Shown: piece by piece, positions 29,571 through 42,412 of the stretch
Numbering within the stretch: position 1 is the first letter of the stretch
Layout: the number at the start of each line of letters is the position of its first letter
Assembly: GCA_019421015.1 (NCBI GenBank)
Contig: JAHZGC010000027.1
Location: 1 to 57,193, forward strand
Source of the DNA: Coriobacteriaceae bacterium
GTDB lineage: Bacteria; Actinomycetota; Coriobacteriia; Coriobacteriales; UMGS124
Direction of reading: 5' to 3'
DNA: 57,193 bases
Position numbers and translations under genes: made by a program
The notes under the pieces: model-generated
What the model saw: only the letters and a program-made list of their open reading frames with translations
Told to the model about the DNA's origin: nothing
Databases searched by the model: none

Positions 29571-31469
29571 TTAGGAGCGGAGACGGTTCAGGGAGTCGAG
29601 CCGCTCCTTGACAGAGACCGCGATGGAAGCGGGGTCGAGCCCCAGCTCGGCGAACAGCTCAGAAACCGTGCCGTGGCCCACGTAGGCGTCAGGAAGCCCG
29701 AGCCGCAGCACGGGTGCCGCAAGCCCCTCGTCGGCCATGACCTCGAGCACGCCCGAACCAAAACCGCCGCTGACCGTACCCTCCTCCAAGGTCACGACCA
29801 GACCCGCACGGCAGGCTTCGCGGACCGCAGCGCAGTCGATGGGCTTGACCCAGCGCATGTCGTAAACGTCGGCGACAAGACCGTCTGCGCTGAGGATCTC
29901 CGCAGCTCCCAGGGCCTCCGAGACCATACGGCCGACAGCCAGGAAGGACACGTCTGGCACAGCTTGGGCGGCAAGCGCCTTGCGAGCGGTATAGGGCAGG
30001 GGATCCACCTCGGACGGTATGGTCATCTCCTTGGCCGCACCGCGGGGATAGCGGACGGCAACGGGGCCGTCTGCATTCAGGGCCGTCGCAAGCGCACGGC
30101 ACAGCTCCACGGGATCGGACGGGGCGACGATGCGCATATTGGGCAATGACCGCAGATACGCGAGGTCGAACATGCCGTGGTGCGTCGAGCCGTCCTCCCC
30201 CACCAGGCCGCCCCGATCGACGGCGAACACCACGTGAAGGTTCTGAAGGCATACATTGGTGCTGATCTCGTCAAACGCACGCTGCAAGAACGTCGAGTAG
30301 ATGGTCACCACCGGCAGCGCGCCGCGCAGCGCCATGCCGCTTGCCAGCGTCACCGCACATTCCTCGGCAATGCCCACGTCGTAGGTGCGTTCGGGGAATT
30401 CCCGGGCGAAGGCTGCCAGGCCGGTCCCGTCCATCATGGCGGCCGTAAGGGCTACGATGCGCGGATCGTTGCGGGCGGCCTTTATCAGGGCAGACGAGAA
30501 CACCTGCGTGTAGGTCGGCATAGCAGAGGGTTTGCGGACCCTGATGCCCGTCTCCGGGTCAAAGGGCCCGACCCCGTGGAACACCTCGGGGCTCTCCTCG
30601 GCCGGGGCGTAGCCTTTGCCCTTGCGCGTGACGGCGTGGATGAGCACGGGGCGCCCCATCTCCAAGGCGCGTCCGAGCGTCTCCTGCACAAGACGCACGT
30701 CATGGCCGTCTATAGGGCCCAGATACGTGAACCCGAGCTCTTCGAAAAGCATCCCCGGAACGAGGAACTGTTTGGTGGCCTGCTTGGCACGCTCGCCCAA
30801 ACGCACCAAAGCGTCGCCCACCCGTCCCGAACGCGAGAAGCTTGCCTCCAGCTGGTCGCGCGTCTCCGTATAGAACGAGCTGGTGCGCAACGTCGCAAGA
30901 TAGGACGCCAGGGCCCCTACGGACGGGGAGATCGACATCTCGTTGTCGTTCAAGATCACCACAAAGCGCTTGAACTGCGTCTGACCTATGAAGTTGAGCG
31001 CCTCGTAAGACAGCCCACCCGCAAGGGAGGCGTCCCCGACCACCGTGACGACCCGTTCGTCGCCGCCGAAGGCATCACGCGCAGCAGCAATACCGGCGGC
31101 GGTGGCCAGAGCGTCCGAGGCATGGCCCGAGTCGTGGACGTCGTAGCAGGACTCCTCCCGACGCGTGAAGCCCGAAACCCCGCCCTTATGGCGCAGCCGG
31201 GCAAAGCCGTCGAGGCGGCCCGTCATCATCTTATGGGCATACGCCTGGTGCCCCACATCAAACAAAAGTTTGTCGTTGGGCAGGTCGAGCACACGGTAGG
31301 CGGCCAAAATCAGCTCAACCGCCCCAAGCGAAGACGCTAGGTGTCCGCCGTTGAGAGCCGTGGCGGCCACCATCTCGGCACGCAAATCCGCAGCAAGGTC
31401 AAGAAGCTCCTCGGCAGACAGGCTCTTGACGTCATGCGGACTTTGGATGCGGTCTAGCTGGCTAGCCAT
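29571..31469 (-). CDS. dxs: 1-deoxy-D-xylulose-5-phosphate synthase
   Basis: A 632-residue thiamine-diphosphate enzyme that condenses pyruvate and glyceraldehyde 3-phosphate, the first step of the MEP isoprenoid pathway. Motifs: DVGHQAYAHKMMTGR, SGHASDALATAAGIA, VVGDASLAGGLSYEALNFIG with NDNEMSIS (TPP/Mg site), and VFAVDRGGLVGEDGSTHHG. Normal length. It follows xseB by 11 bases. Confidence 0.97.
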   Translation of the reverse strand: MASQLDRIQSPHDVKSLSAEELLDLAADLRAEMVAATALNGGHLASSLGAVELILAAYRVLDLPNDKLLFDVGHQAYAHKMMTGRLDGFARLRHKGGVSGFTRREESCYDVHDSGHASDALATAAGIAAARDAFGGDERVVTVVGDASLAGGLSYEALNFIGQTQFKRFVVILNDNEMSISPSVGALASYLATLRTSSFYTETRDQLEASFSRSGRVGDALVRLGERAKQATKQFLVPGMLFEELGFTYLGPIDGHDVRLVQETLGRALEMGRPVLIHAVTRKGKGYAPAEESPEVFHGVGPFDPETGIRVRKPSAMPTYTQVFSSALIKAARNDPRIVALTAAMMDGTGLAAFAREFPERTYDVGIAEECAVTLASGMALRGALPVVTIYSTFLQRAFDEISTNVCLQNLHVVFAVDRGGLVGEDGSTHHGMFDLAYLRSLPNMRIVAPSDPVELCRALATALNADGPVAVRYPRGAAKEMTIPSEVDPLPYTARKALAAQAVPDVSFLAVGRMVSEALGAAEILSADGLVADVYDMRWVKPIDCAAVREACRAGLVVTLEEGTVSGGFGSGVLEVMADEGLAAPVLRLGLPDAYVGHGTVSELFAELGLDPASIAVSVKERLDSLNRLRS

Positions 31470-31480
31470 AAAACCACCTT

Positions 31481-31723
31481 CTAACGGGCGTCTGAGACGG
31501 CGGGGCCTTCTGACGTTCGACTGACGGGAAGGGCCGCCTGCATCTCCCGGTCAACGGACTCGGAAGAGTCGACCTTCTCAACGGCGTCGATGCCCAGACG
31601 TATGGCCTCATCGAACAGGTCGAGGCTCTCTTCGAGCGTCGTGTCCTTCGCCTTGACCGTCAAAACGATCTCGTCGAGGCGTTCGACAAGATCGGCAAAG
31701 GTCGAGCCGTTACTCGACGGCAT
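31481..31723 (-). CDS. xseB: Exodeoxyribonuclease VII small subunit
   Basis: An 80-residue protein matching XseB: FADLVERLDEIVLTVKAKDT followed by LEESLDLFDEAIRLGIDAVE. ATG at 31723 is preferred; it overlaps the nusB end by 14 bases. XseB binds XseA to degrade ssDNA. xseA is not adjacent here, which is unusual, since they often sit together. The C-terminal tail is longer than minimal XseB. Confidence 0.87.
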   Translation of the reverse strand: MPSSNGSTFADLVERLDEIVLTVKAKDTTLEESLDLFDEAIRLGIDAVEKVDSSESVDREMQAALPVSRTSEGPAVSDAR

Positions 31724-32255
31724 CCGCTGGCTCCTCCACTGCACCGTCGGCCTCGCCGGGCTCGTCGGGCAGGGGCTGTTCGTCACAGCCGTCTGCAGAT
31801 TCCGCCAGCTGGGCGATGCGCGCGAGGGGCAGGCCCGGGTTCGCCTCGGCCAACCTTGAGACGCGGCCGAGGATCCCGTTTATAAAGGCGGAGGAGTCGT
31901 CGGTCCCATATACCTTCGACAGCTCCACCGCCTCGCTGATGGCCACCGAGGTCGGAACGCGCTCCACCCCAAACATCTCGAAGACGGCCACGCCCATGAC
32001 GCACCGATCGACCAGGGGCATACGCGAAAGATTCCAATTGTGTGAGACGCCGCCGAGCAGGCGGTCAATAGCCAGCCGGTTGACGGCCACGCCACGGGCG
32101 AGCTCGTTCGCATACTTGTCGAGCGGACCATCGTCGAGGGCGTATTCACCCTTCTCTAGAAGGTCAAAGACGTCGATACCCTGGACTTCGGCCTGAAACA
32201 GGATCTGGATGGCCTGCGAACGGGCGCGCGTGCGCCCCACGATGATGTTTGACAC
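31710..32255 (-). CDS. nusB: Transcription antitermination factor NusB
   Basis: A 181-residue protein: RTRARSQAIQILFQAEVQGI, FINGILGRVSRLA, and RMPLVDRCVMGVAVFEMFGV with EAVELSKVYGTDDSSAF. The fold is the all-helical NusB RNA-binding domain, used for rRNA antitermination with NusE. An acidic Glu/Asp/Ala-rich tail of about 30 residues is extra. It follows the Asp23-type gene by six bases. Confidence 0.94.
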   Translation of the reverse strand: MSNIIVGRTRARSQAIQILFQAEVQGIDVFDLLEKGEYALDDGPLDKYANELARGVAVNRLAIDRLLGGVSHNWNLSRMPLVDRCVMGVAVFEMFGVERVPTSVAISEAVELSKVYGTDDSSAFINGILGRVSRLAEANPGLPLARIAQLAESADGCDEQPLPDEPGEADGAVEEPADAVE

Positions 32256-32261
32256 GAAAAA

Positions 32262-32627
32262 CTACTCCTTAGGGAAGACCATGGCGTCGATGGAGATATC
32301 GACACGGGAGACGTGGGCACCGACTTGCGAGGACACGCTCGCCGCAACGGCCTTGCGCACCTCGTCGGCGAGGGTCACGAAAGGATACCCGAAGAACACC
32401 GTCAGATGGATGGTTATGCTCAGGTCGTTTCCGTCAACCTGCACGCCAACCGCAGGAACGGTCGCTGGGCTGGGTTTGCGCGGAGAGAAGAACGAGAACA
32501 TGTTGTTGATGTCCGTCGGCAGCCCGACGCACGCCACGCCCTCGACCTTCTCCGTAGACAGTTTGACAATCGTCTCGACAACCTCAGACGCGACCACGAG
32601 GTCGGCAAACTTGAGTTCCTCATCCAT
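32262..32627 (-). CDS. Asp23/Gls24-family envelope stress protein
   Basis: A 121-residue protein: LKFADLVVASEVVETIVKLS, TEKVEGVACVGLPTDINNMF, and VDGNDLSITIHLTVFFGYPF with VRKAVAASVSSQVGA. This is the Asp23 domain found just before nusB in many Gram-positive bacteria. Members attach to the membrane through partners and affect envelope stress. Start at 32627 with GGAAGGG upstream. Confidence 0.93.
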   Translation of the reverse strand: MDEELKFADLVVASEVVETIVKLSTEKVEGVACVGLPTDINNMFSFFSPRKPSPATVPAVGVQVDGNDLSITIHLTVFFGYPFVTLADEVRKAVAASVSSQVGAHVSRVDISIDAMVFPKE

Positions 32628-32649
32628 GAGCAGTCCCTTCCGACGAATG

Positions 32650-32677
32650 AAAAACGCCCGCTTGAACCAAGCGGGCG
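32650..32677 (-). terminator. Rho-independent terminator/attenuator before the asp23-nusB operon
   Basis: On minus, CGCCCGCTTG pairs with CAAGCGGGCG (10 bp), then TTTTTC. It can end the accC transcript, but a -10-like TATACT (32734-32729) lies between accC and the hairpin, so it may also attenuate the asp23 transcript. Confidence 0.88.
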
Positions 32678-32771
32678 TCTCTCAACCAACGTGCGGTGCC
32701 CGATTGCTTCTTGGCATTCGAAGACACCAGTATAACTGCATGCCCCGCAAAAGGGTGGTACCCAGAAACTC

Positions 32772-34127
<1,356 letters not shown>

Positions 34128-34130
34128 GCG

Positions 34131-36014
<1,884 letters not shown>

Positions 36015-36020
36015 CAGCAC

Positions 36021-36240
36021 CTCCCGGAGTCTGCGACCTGGTGACGGTCTGCGGTGTTGAGCTGAAAAACGTAATCAAGGGATAAGTATATGCGGCATTT
36101 GTTACCAAACGAACGCCAACGGCGAAGGAGCCGACCAATCCTCCAAACGGCTCGTTTGCGGAGCCGTCGCAGCGCGACAACTCAGAGAACCCACAGCTAG
36201 GACACAGGCTGAACACCAAACCAGCACACGGTGCAGTCTT
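36021..36240. other. Intergenic region before the carboxyltransferase fusion
   Basis: No gene. On minus a -10-like TATACT (36090-36085) without a clear -35, and an imperfect hairpin with CAAACG/CGTTTG arms (about 36142-36160). Likely promoter region of the carboxylase operon; no known riboswitch seen. Confidence 0.4.
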
Positions 36241-36346
36241 TAGAGCAGTCCACAGAAGCGCTGGACAAGGCGCGCGAGGGCGCGGTGTGCTTGAGGCACA
36301 TAAGCCCGAGCGCAACGCAGTATCATCATTTCTGTGGACTGCTCTA
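36241..36346. repeat. Palindromic element A (106 bp)
   Basis: Terminal arms TAGAGCAGTCCACAGAA and TTCTGTGGACTGCTCTA are a perfect 17-bp inverted repeat. The core, read on minus, matches those of elements B and C. The right-end CTA is the complement of the glycosyltransferase stop TAG (36346-36344). Confidence 0.85.
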
Positions 36347-37405
36347 GCGCCGCGCTTTAAGACGGGCGAACACCCTGGTCGAATGGCCTTTGACAAACGA
36401 GATGAAGCGGCCCTCCAGGTAGGCAATGCGTGGGTGACGTCCCTTGATGGGCCAAAGCATTACCCGCATCATCGTACTGCGGGGAACCGTCTTCTCCACG
36501 GCGAGCTGGGCCTGCGGGGTTGAGATCATTGCCGCCACCTGCGCCCGTTGCTCGCGACGGGTCAACTTGCAGTCCGAGCACGTGACGTTCTCTATACAGC
36601 CCACCAGGCGCTCGGCATAACGTCGATACACGACCTCGAGGCTCTCTTCGTCGTCTATCCCCCAATAACGGTAGAGCCCGAGCATCCAGGTGTGCTCCTC
36701 CTCGCGCTTCGCGTACATCCCCTCGCGATAGCGCGCCGTCTCGGACTCGGCCCGGGCCCGGATGAAATGGTAGTAGGGACGTTCGGTCACCCCCACACGC
36801 TCCACGTCCTGCAGGACGGAGAGCACGAAGGGAAAGTCGTCCCAAAACGTCTGCGGAAAGCGCAGCCCATGCTCCTCGACGTAGCTCCGCAGGTAGAGCT
36901 TGTTCCAGGGAGGGTAGAACTGGTTCTTGTCGAACAGGGCGTGGGCGCAGCGCCTGAACTCTTCTTGCGAGGAGAAGACGCGCGACGGCACGCTGAGCAC
37001 CTGACGGAAGCAGTCGGTCTCGGCATCGTCGCAGTAGGTGTCGATGTAGAACCCCGCCACCACGAGCTCAAGGGCGTGCTCGACCCCCAGCGCGTACATC
37101 TCCTCGAGCATGGCGGGCTCTGCCCAGTCGTCGGCGTCGAGAAAACAGAGGTACTCCCCGCGCGCATGGTCCATGGCGCGGTTGCGAGCCGCCGGCGCGC
37201 CCGCGTTCTCCTGATGGAAGACACGGACCCGGGAGTCGCGGGCCGCATAGCGGTCGCATATGGCGCCGGACCCGTCGGGAGAGCCGTCGTCGACCACGAG
37301 CAGCTCAAGGTCGACAAGGGTCTGGTTCAACACGCTCTCAATCGCCCTGCCGACGTACTTCTCGACCCCGTACACCGGCATGATGACGCTTACTTTTGGC
37401 CGCAT
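36344..37405 (-). CDS. Family 2 glycosyltransferase
   Basis: A 353-residue GT-A enzyme: VSVIMPVYGVEKYVGRAIES, LVVDDGSPDGSGAICDRYA, and the metal-binding CFLDADDW. The C-terminal 150 residues are helical without clear membrane spans and end in a basic tail (HSTRVFARLKARR). It would transfer a sugar from a nucleotide donor to a surface glycan. It stands alone, and its stop is supplied by element A. Confidence 0.92.
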   Translation of the reverse strand: MRPKVSVIMPVYGVEKYVGRAIESVLNQTLVDLELLVVDDGSPDGSGAICDRYAARDSRVRVFHQENAGAPAARNRAMDHARGEYLCFLDADDWAEPAMLEEMYALGVEHALELVVAGFYIDTYCDDAETDCFRQVLSVPSRVFSSQEEFRRCAHALFDKNQFYPPWNKLYLRSYVEEHGLRFPQTFWDDFPFVLSVLQDVERVGVTERPYYHFIRARAESETARYREGMYAKREEEHTWMLGLYRYWGIDDEESLEVVYRRYAERLVGCIENVTCSDCKLTRREQRAQVAAMISTPQAQLAVEKTVPRSTMMRVMLWPIKGRHPRIAYLEGRFISFVKGHSTRVFARLKARR

Positions 37406-37450
37406 AGAGATATCAAGCCTTTCGGTGTGCAGGAACTTTCTCGAAACGCC

Positions 37451-38887
37451 CTAGATCGGGTTGATCACGATGTTGCCGCGCCAGTCGTAGATGTAGTCGG
37501 AGCCGTCCTCGTTGTATTGGGTACCGAGCGGGTTGCCCCATTCGTCGAACAGCGCGTTCCCGTTCTCGTCGTAATGGGTACCGACGGGGTTACCGTGCTC
37601 GTCGTACTGCTGGCCATAGAACTGCAGGTAGCCCTGGGCGTCAAAAACAAGGTTGCCGTTCTCGTCGCGCAGTGCGCCTGCAGGGGCGCCGGTCTCGTCG
37701 AGCACGGGGTTGCCCGCCTCGTCGTACTGCGTGCCGCGGTAGTTGCCCCGCTCGTCTTTCTGGGCGAGGATGGGGTTGCCGGCGTCGTCGTAACCCACCA
37801 CCTGGAACGCCATGGCAGACGTCAGGGCGTTGTTGAACGACTGGGGGTTGCCTTGGGCCATGACAGACCCGTCGACGTCGAGGTCGGTGGTGGGGGCGGC
37901 GAAATACGGGATGGCGGACTGGTCCAGACTTCCGAGCTTGCCGCACCACTGCACGAGGTCGTCGAGCGACAGGTTGGTACGCACCTCTCCCAGCAGGGAC
38001 GCAGGGTCTATGGAACTCGAGGGCTCCGTGCCGTCGATGACGGAGTACAGCTCGTTGTAGACGGGCTCCTGGCAGCAGACGACGTTGTACACCCTGAAAC
38101 CGAAGGCGTCGTCCACGGCCTGAACTGCGCGGGCGATCCCTTGGTCGGCCAAAACCTGGCTCACCGTCAGGGGAGTCTCGGAGTACCGGTTGGGGGCCAC
38201 ATAGAGGTCGGTGGGCGCCGATATGCGCATCGCCGTGGATACCGAGCGGTCCGTGCGGAAGATCGCGATCTGCGACAGCTCCCCGATCTCCTTCTCGTTG
38301 GTCGGCGTCGAGGTGATGAAGAAAACCGTGTAGTAGCCGCCGTCCTGGGCTGGGGTCAAAGAGAGCGAGGCGTCGTATTGGCCCGTTCCGACCAGGCTTT
38401 CTTGCTGCTCTCGGGTCAGGGAGCTCTGCGTGACCCCCCATACCCCCGCGAAGAGCGCCACCACGAGGGCCAGTCCCCCCGCGGCGATGAGGGAGTCACG
38501 CAGCACGTTGCGCTTCTTCTTGGGCTTGAACATGGCGTGGCCGCTCGACAGGGAGAAGCGTCGCTGCCCCAGCGCGTAGGAGGTCTCGGGCTGCCTACCG
38601 TCAGCCCTCACCACCCGGCGGGGGCCACCCTTGATCACGACCGGCTTGGGCTCCTCCTCTTCCTGCGGCGGGAGCGCCTTCAGGGGCTCCGAGGGCTGGT
38701 CGACCGGGGGGAGCGCCCCCATGGCGGCGGTGGAGCCGTCGTCTATAGACGGCACGCCCTCGATGCGCGAAAACTCGTCATCGTCGTCTCGGGCAGAATC
38801 CCCCCGCCCTTCGTCCGGGGCCGCCCCCATGATCCTCAAAAACTCGAGGGTGTCGCCCGAGGAGGAGACGTCGTTGTTGTCAGCCAT
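37451..38887 (-). CDS. Membrane-anchored extracellular protein with YD-like C-terminal repeats
   Basis: A 478-residue protein. The N-terminal 125 residues are acidic then basic and probably cytoplasmic. One membrane span (LIAAGGLALVVALFAGVWGV) follows, then an outer domain with a Cys pair (VVCCQEP). About 115 C-terminal residues hold repeats such as YDEAGNPVLDE, YDEHGNPVGTHYDENGNALF and YNEDGSDYIYD, like the YD repeats of Rhs/wall proteins. ATG at 38887 is preferred to a longer frame. Probably an envelope protein; substrate unknown. Confidence 0.7.
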   Translation of the reverse strand: MADNNDVSSSGDTLEFLRIMGAAPDEGRGDSARDDDDEFSRIEGVPSIDDGSTAAMGALPPVDQPSEPLKALPPQEEEEPKPVVIKGGPRRVVRADGRQPETSYALGQRRFSLSSGHAMFKPKKKRNVLRDSLIAAGGLALVVALFAGVWGVTQSSLTREQQESLVGTGQYDASLSLTPAQDGGYYTVFFITSTPTNEKEIGELSQIAIFRTDRSVSTAMRISAPTDLYVAPNRYSETPLTVSQVLADQGIARAVQAVDDAFGFRVYNVVCCQEPVYNELYSVIDGTEPSSSIDPASLLGEVRTNLSLDDLVQWCGKLGSLDQSAIPYFAAPTTDLDVDGSVMAQGNPQSFNNALTSAMAFQVVGYDDAGNPILAQKDERGNYRGTQYDEAGNPVLDETGAPAGALRDENGNLVFDAQGYLQFYGQQYDEHGNPVGTHYDENGNALFDEWGNPLGTQYNEDGSDYIYDWRGNIVINPI

Positions 38888-38969
38888 GCATACTCGCTTT
38901 CGGGACGGGCGTCGCGGACGCCCCCAAACATTTGTGTTCCAGCATACCAGGAGCGCGGCCCGCGTGCCC

Positions 38970-39944
38970 TTAGCCAAACTCCCCCGACGCCGCATCGCGC
39001 AGACCGCGCACAAGCATGAGCCAAGCCTGGGGTTGCAGGGCCAAGGCGCTACCGCCGTCAGCGGTCGAAACCTCTTCTGTAGGAGCCTGCAGCATCACGA
39101 AGCCCTCAGGACCCACCTGCTTGATGGTAAGCAGCAGCCCGCGCAGGGCGGCCTGCGAGATTTCCTGCCCCTCCCCGGCAATCGCGGCGGCGAGCTCGGC
39201 CGGGTCCACGGCGGAAGCCTCGCCCTCCTCTCCGAGGGAGAAGAGCGCCGAGGCCTGAGGTTCGTCGACCACGAAGGCGGTGGGCACCGTGATGGCCGCC
39301 GTGGAAGCCACCGCGTTGACAAGCCCCTCCAGCCCCCGGGATCCATAGACGTCGGCAAAGTCCCTAATCCCCTCGGTGCCGTCCTCGGTGTAGCGAACCT
39401 TCGGGTCGATGGAGCAGAACTCGGAACGGCCCCGAATCGAGTCGACGTACCCAAGATACAGCGAGGCGAGGGAACCGTCGTCGCCGCGCACGGCCACCAC
39501 CGTGTAGGAATCGGTGGCATAGCCCGCCGAAAGCTCGCCGGTGCCGCCTTCGTTCACACTGGTCAAGACGCCCTGCATCAGCACGTAGCCCCCGGCAAAG
39601 ACCAAGACCGCCAGCGCGGCAAGGACCGCGGCAACCGCCGCCCAACCCTTACGGCCGAGCGATGCGGCACCGCGGCCCTCCGATACGGGGGCAGGCTCCT
39701 TCCGAAGAGAGGACACGCCGGCAGCGTGGCCAAACCGGGTCCCTTCCGCGGCCGCCACGGCACGGGGGCGCGTGTCGTCGGGACGCGCCCCCTCGGGGGC
39801 ACGGTAGTCGACCGCCTTGAATTCGACGGTCTCCCCACCCAACGTCCTCGTGCGGGCGGAACCGACGGCCGACATGGCCGCCGCCTCAGAACGGCGAACG
39901 CCCTGGGCCACCCTGTCTGTCGACTCGGAAGGAGCGGTCGTCAT
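38970..39944 (-). CDS. Single-TM membrane protein, hypothetical
   Basis: A 324-residue protein: cytoplasmic N-terminus (about residues 1-100), one membrane span (AAVAAVLAALAVLVFAGGYV), then an outer domain (SAGYATDSYTVVAVRGDDGS, YVDSIRGRSEFCSIDPKVRY) and a helical end. It starts two bases after pheT and may be read from its transcript. Architecture resembles the next gene (single span, outer domain), so the two could form an envelope complex. No family recognised. Confidence 0.68.
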   Translation of the reverse strand: MTTAPSESTDRVAQGVRRSEAAAMSAVGSARTRTLGGETVEFKAVDYRAPEGARPDDTRPRAVAAAEGTRFGHAAGVSSLRKEPAPVSEGRGAASLGRKGWAAVAAVLAALAVLVFAGGYVLMQGVLTSVNEGGTGELSAGYATDSYTVVAVRGDDGSLASLYLGYVDSIRGRSEFCSIDPKVRYTEDGTEGIRDFADVYGSRGLEGLVNAVASTAAITVPTAFVVDEPQASALFSLGEEGEASAVDPAELAAAIAGEGQEISQAALRGLLLTIKQVGPEGFVMLQAPTEEVSTADGGSALALQPQAWLMLVRGLRDAASGEFG

Positions 39945-39946
39945 GG

Positions 39947-42412
39947 CTATTCTCCTCGCACCGTCGCGCCTGTGGCGCGGCAGACCTTCTCGACCACGCG
40001 GCGATGAGCGGCCTCGGCCTCTTCCGAGGTCATCGTACGGCCATCGGCGCGATACTCGAGGGCGAACGCCATGGACTTCTTGCCCGCGCCAACGCGCTGC
40101 TCGTCCCGGTACACGTCGAAGAGCCGCACCGACGAGAGAAGCTTGCCGCCCGCACTCGTGATCACCTGCTCAAGACGCTCGGACGAGACGCCTTCGTCGA
40201 CGGTCACGGCCAAATCCATCTCCACCGAAGGCAGCGTCGGGACGTCCTGATAGGCGATGTCGTTCGTAGCCAGGCGAAGCAGCTGCTCCATGTCGAGCTC
40301 GAATGCCGCCACCGGTCCCTGGGCATCGAAGGCGCCGCACACGGCCGGATGCAGCTCCGCGACCCATCCGAGCACCGCGCCGCCGGCCACGACCTCGGCG
40401 GCACGGCCCGGCTGCACAAAGCCGAAGACCGCCGGATCCGCCGCCCTATAGCGGACCTTCTCGATACGCAACGCCTCGAGCAGGCGCTCGACAACGCCCT
40501 TGGCATCGAAAAAGTCAAGCTGCGGGTAGAAGACGTTCCAGCCGTCGAAGTCCCAATGCCCCGACAGCACGCCGGCGACGTACATGCGCTCTTTAGGCTG
40601 GGCATGCCCGGGACGCCCGAAGAAGAGCCTGCCCGACTCGTAGAGGGCGACGTTTTTGACCCCGCGCCTCTGGTTGTTCGCGACGCTTCTCAAAAGGCCC
40701 GGGACCAGGCTGCGCCGCATGACGGTCCAGTCGCTCGACATCGGGTTCATGAGGCGCACGGCCGTACCGCGCCCCTCCTCCGACATGCGCAGGCGCTCCA
40801 GGTCGTCTTCGGGCACGAACGCGTAGCTTACCGTCTCGTTGAGCCCGCTCGCACGCAGCGAGGCCCCGATCCGGCGCAGACGAGCCTGCTCCTCGGTCAG
40901 ACCGCCCAGGTGGTTTTTGGCGGCGGGAACGGTAGGCTCGATGTCGCCCTCGCCCCACAGGCGCACGACCTCCTCATAGAGGTCGATCTCTCGCTCCAGG
41001 TCGGGCCTAAAGCTGGGCGGCGTGACGAGGTATACGCCTTGGGCGTCGGAGCCCGCCACGATGCATCCGAGGCGCGTGAGGGCGTCGAGGGCGAACTCGT
41101 CGGTTATGGGGGCACCCATCATCTTGCGCAGACGGTCGCAGCGCAGCGAAAGCTCCACCGGCGTTCGTGGGGCGGGATAGACGTCGACGACGCCCTGGGC
41201 CACCGTACCGCCGCATACCTCCGCGAACAGCGCGGCAGCCACATCGGCGGCCACAGGGGAGCCCTCGGGGTCGACATGGCGCTCATAGCGCATCGCCGCC
41301 TCGGAGAAGAGCTGGAGATTGCGACTCGTACGGGAGATGTGCCCGTTGTCGAACACGGCAGACTCCAACAGCACGTCCACCGTGGTGTCGTCTATCTCAG
41401 AGTCAAGGCCGCCCATGACTCCGGCAAGACCGATCGGACGCTTGCCCCCGTCGGTAATCAAGGCCATGTCGGGCGTGAGCGCGCGCTCCTTGCCGTCGAG
41501 GGTAACGAGGGTCTCCCCTTCGTGGGCCGCACGCACGACGATATGGGCGCGGCCGTCCTCGCCACGTTCGACCTTTCCCAGGTCAAAGGCATGAAGCGGC
41601 TGCCCGGTCAAGAACATGACGTAGTTCGTCACATCGACGACGTTGTTGATGGAGCGAGCCCCCGCGGCCGTCACGCGCCTGGCGAGCCAGTCGGGGGACG
41701 GGCCGATCTTCACACCGCTCACCACGCGGGCGACGTAGCGCTCGCACAGGTTCGGGTCCTCGATGGAGACCGTAACGAGGTCTTCGACGTTGGGGCCGCT
41801 CTCAACCGGCATCGGGAGCTCGACCACAACGTCCTCTCCAAGCACGGCGCCGGTCTCGCGGGCCATACCGACCATGGAGAGGCAGTCGGGGCGGTTGGGC
41901 GTGATCTCGCAGTCGAGGACGATGTCGGAGGTGCCCAAATACTGCGTGATGGGCATACCCAACGGGGCATCCTGGGGCAAGATCATGATTCCCGCGTGGT
42001 CTCCGCCCAAACCGAGCTCGCGCTCGGAGCAGTTCATGCCGCAGGAGGCCACCCCGCGCAGCTTGCTCTTCTTGATCTTCACGCCGCCGGGGAGCTCCGC
42101 ACCCACCAATGCCACCACGATGTGGTCGCCGGCGTTGAAGTTCTGGGCCCCACAGACAATCTGAAGGGGCTCGGGCTCACCGTCCGCGCCCAGGTTGGCA
42201 CTCCCCACATCGACGGTGGTCACCCACATGTGGTCGGAGTCGGGGTGGGCCTCCTTCGTCAAGACCCGGCCGGTCACAACGTTGGCGAGAGAGGCACCGA
42301 CCTCCTCGACGGCCTCGACCTCGGTGCCGGTGCGCGTGTATTGGGCGACGAGCTCCTTCGGGTCGTCCGGAAGCTCCACCATGGTACCAAGCCATTCGTA
42401 TGAAACACGCAT
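39947..42412 (-). CDS. pheT: Phenylalanyl-tRNA synthetase beta subunit
   Basis: An 821-residue protein. It has the tRNA-binding/EMAP-like domain (residues 40-150; TGRVLTKEAHPDSDHMWVTT), B3/B4 editing (INNVVDVTNYVMFLTGQPLH), B5 (LRKMMGAPITDEFALDALTR), the catalytic-like core, and the C-terminal anticodon-binding FDX-ACB domain (LPSVEMDLAVTVDEGVSSER). Normal length. Expressed with pheS under the T-box. Confidence 0.97.
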   Translation of the reverse strand: MRVSYEWLGTMVELPDDPKELVAQYTRTGTEVEAVEEVGASLANVVTGRVLTKEAHPDSDHMWVTTVDVGSANLGADGEPEPLQIVCGAQNFNAGDHIVVALVGAELPGGVKIKKSKLRGVASCGMNCSERELGLGGDHAGIMILPQDAPLGMPITQYLGTSDIVLDCEITPNRPDCLSMVGMARETGAVLGEDVVVELPMPVESGPNVEDLVTVSIEDPNLCERYVARVVSGVKIGPSPDWLARRVTAAGARSINNVVDVTNYVMFLTGQPLHAFDLGKVERGEDGRAHIVVRAAHEGETLVTLDGKERALTPDMALITDGGKRPIGLAGVMGGLDSEIDDTTVDVLLESAVFDNGHISRTSRNLQLFSEAAMRYERHVDPEGSPVAADVAAALFAEVCGGTVAQGVVDVYPAPRTPVELSLRCDRLRKMMGAPITDEFALDALTRLGCIVAGSDAQGVYLVTPPSFRPDLEREIDLYEEVVRLWGEGDIEPTVPAAKNHLGGLTEEQARLRRIGASLRASGLNETVSYAFVPEDDLERLRMSEEGRGTAVRLMNPMSSDWTVMRRSLVPGLLRSVANNQRRGVKNVALYESGRLFFGRPGHAQPKERMYVAGVLSGHWDFDGWNVFYPQLDFFDAKGVVERLLEALRIEKVRYRAADPAVFGFVQPGRAAEVVAGGAVLGWVAELHPAVCGAFDAQGPVAAFELDMEQLLRLATNDIAYQDVPTLPSVEMDLAVTVDEGVSSERLEQVITSAGGKLLSSVRLFDVYRDEQRVGAGKKSMAFALEYRADGRTMTSEEAEAAHRRVVEKVCRATGATVRGE

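Noticed and set aside
36548..39019. An 823-codon plus-strand frame opposite the glycosyltransferase and the YD-repeat gene
   Set aside because: No ribosome site or domain; composition of an antisense frame of high-GC genes.
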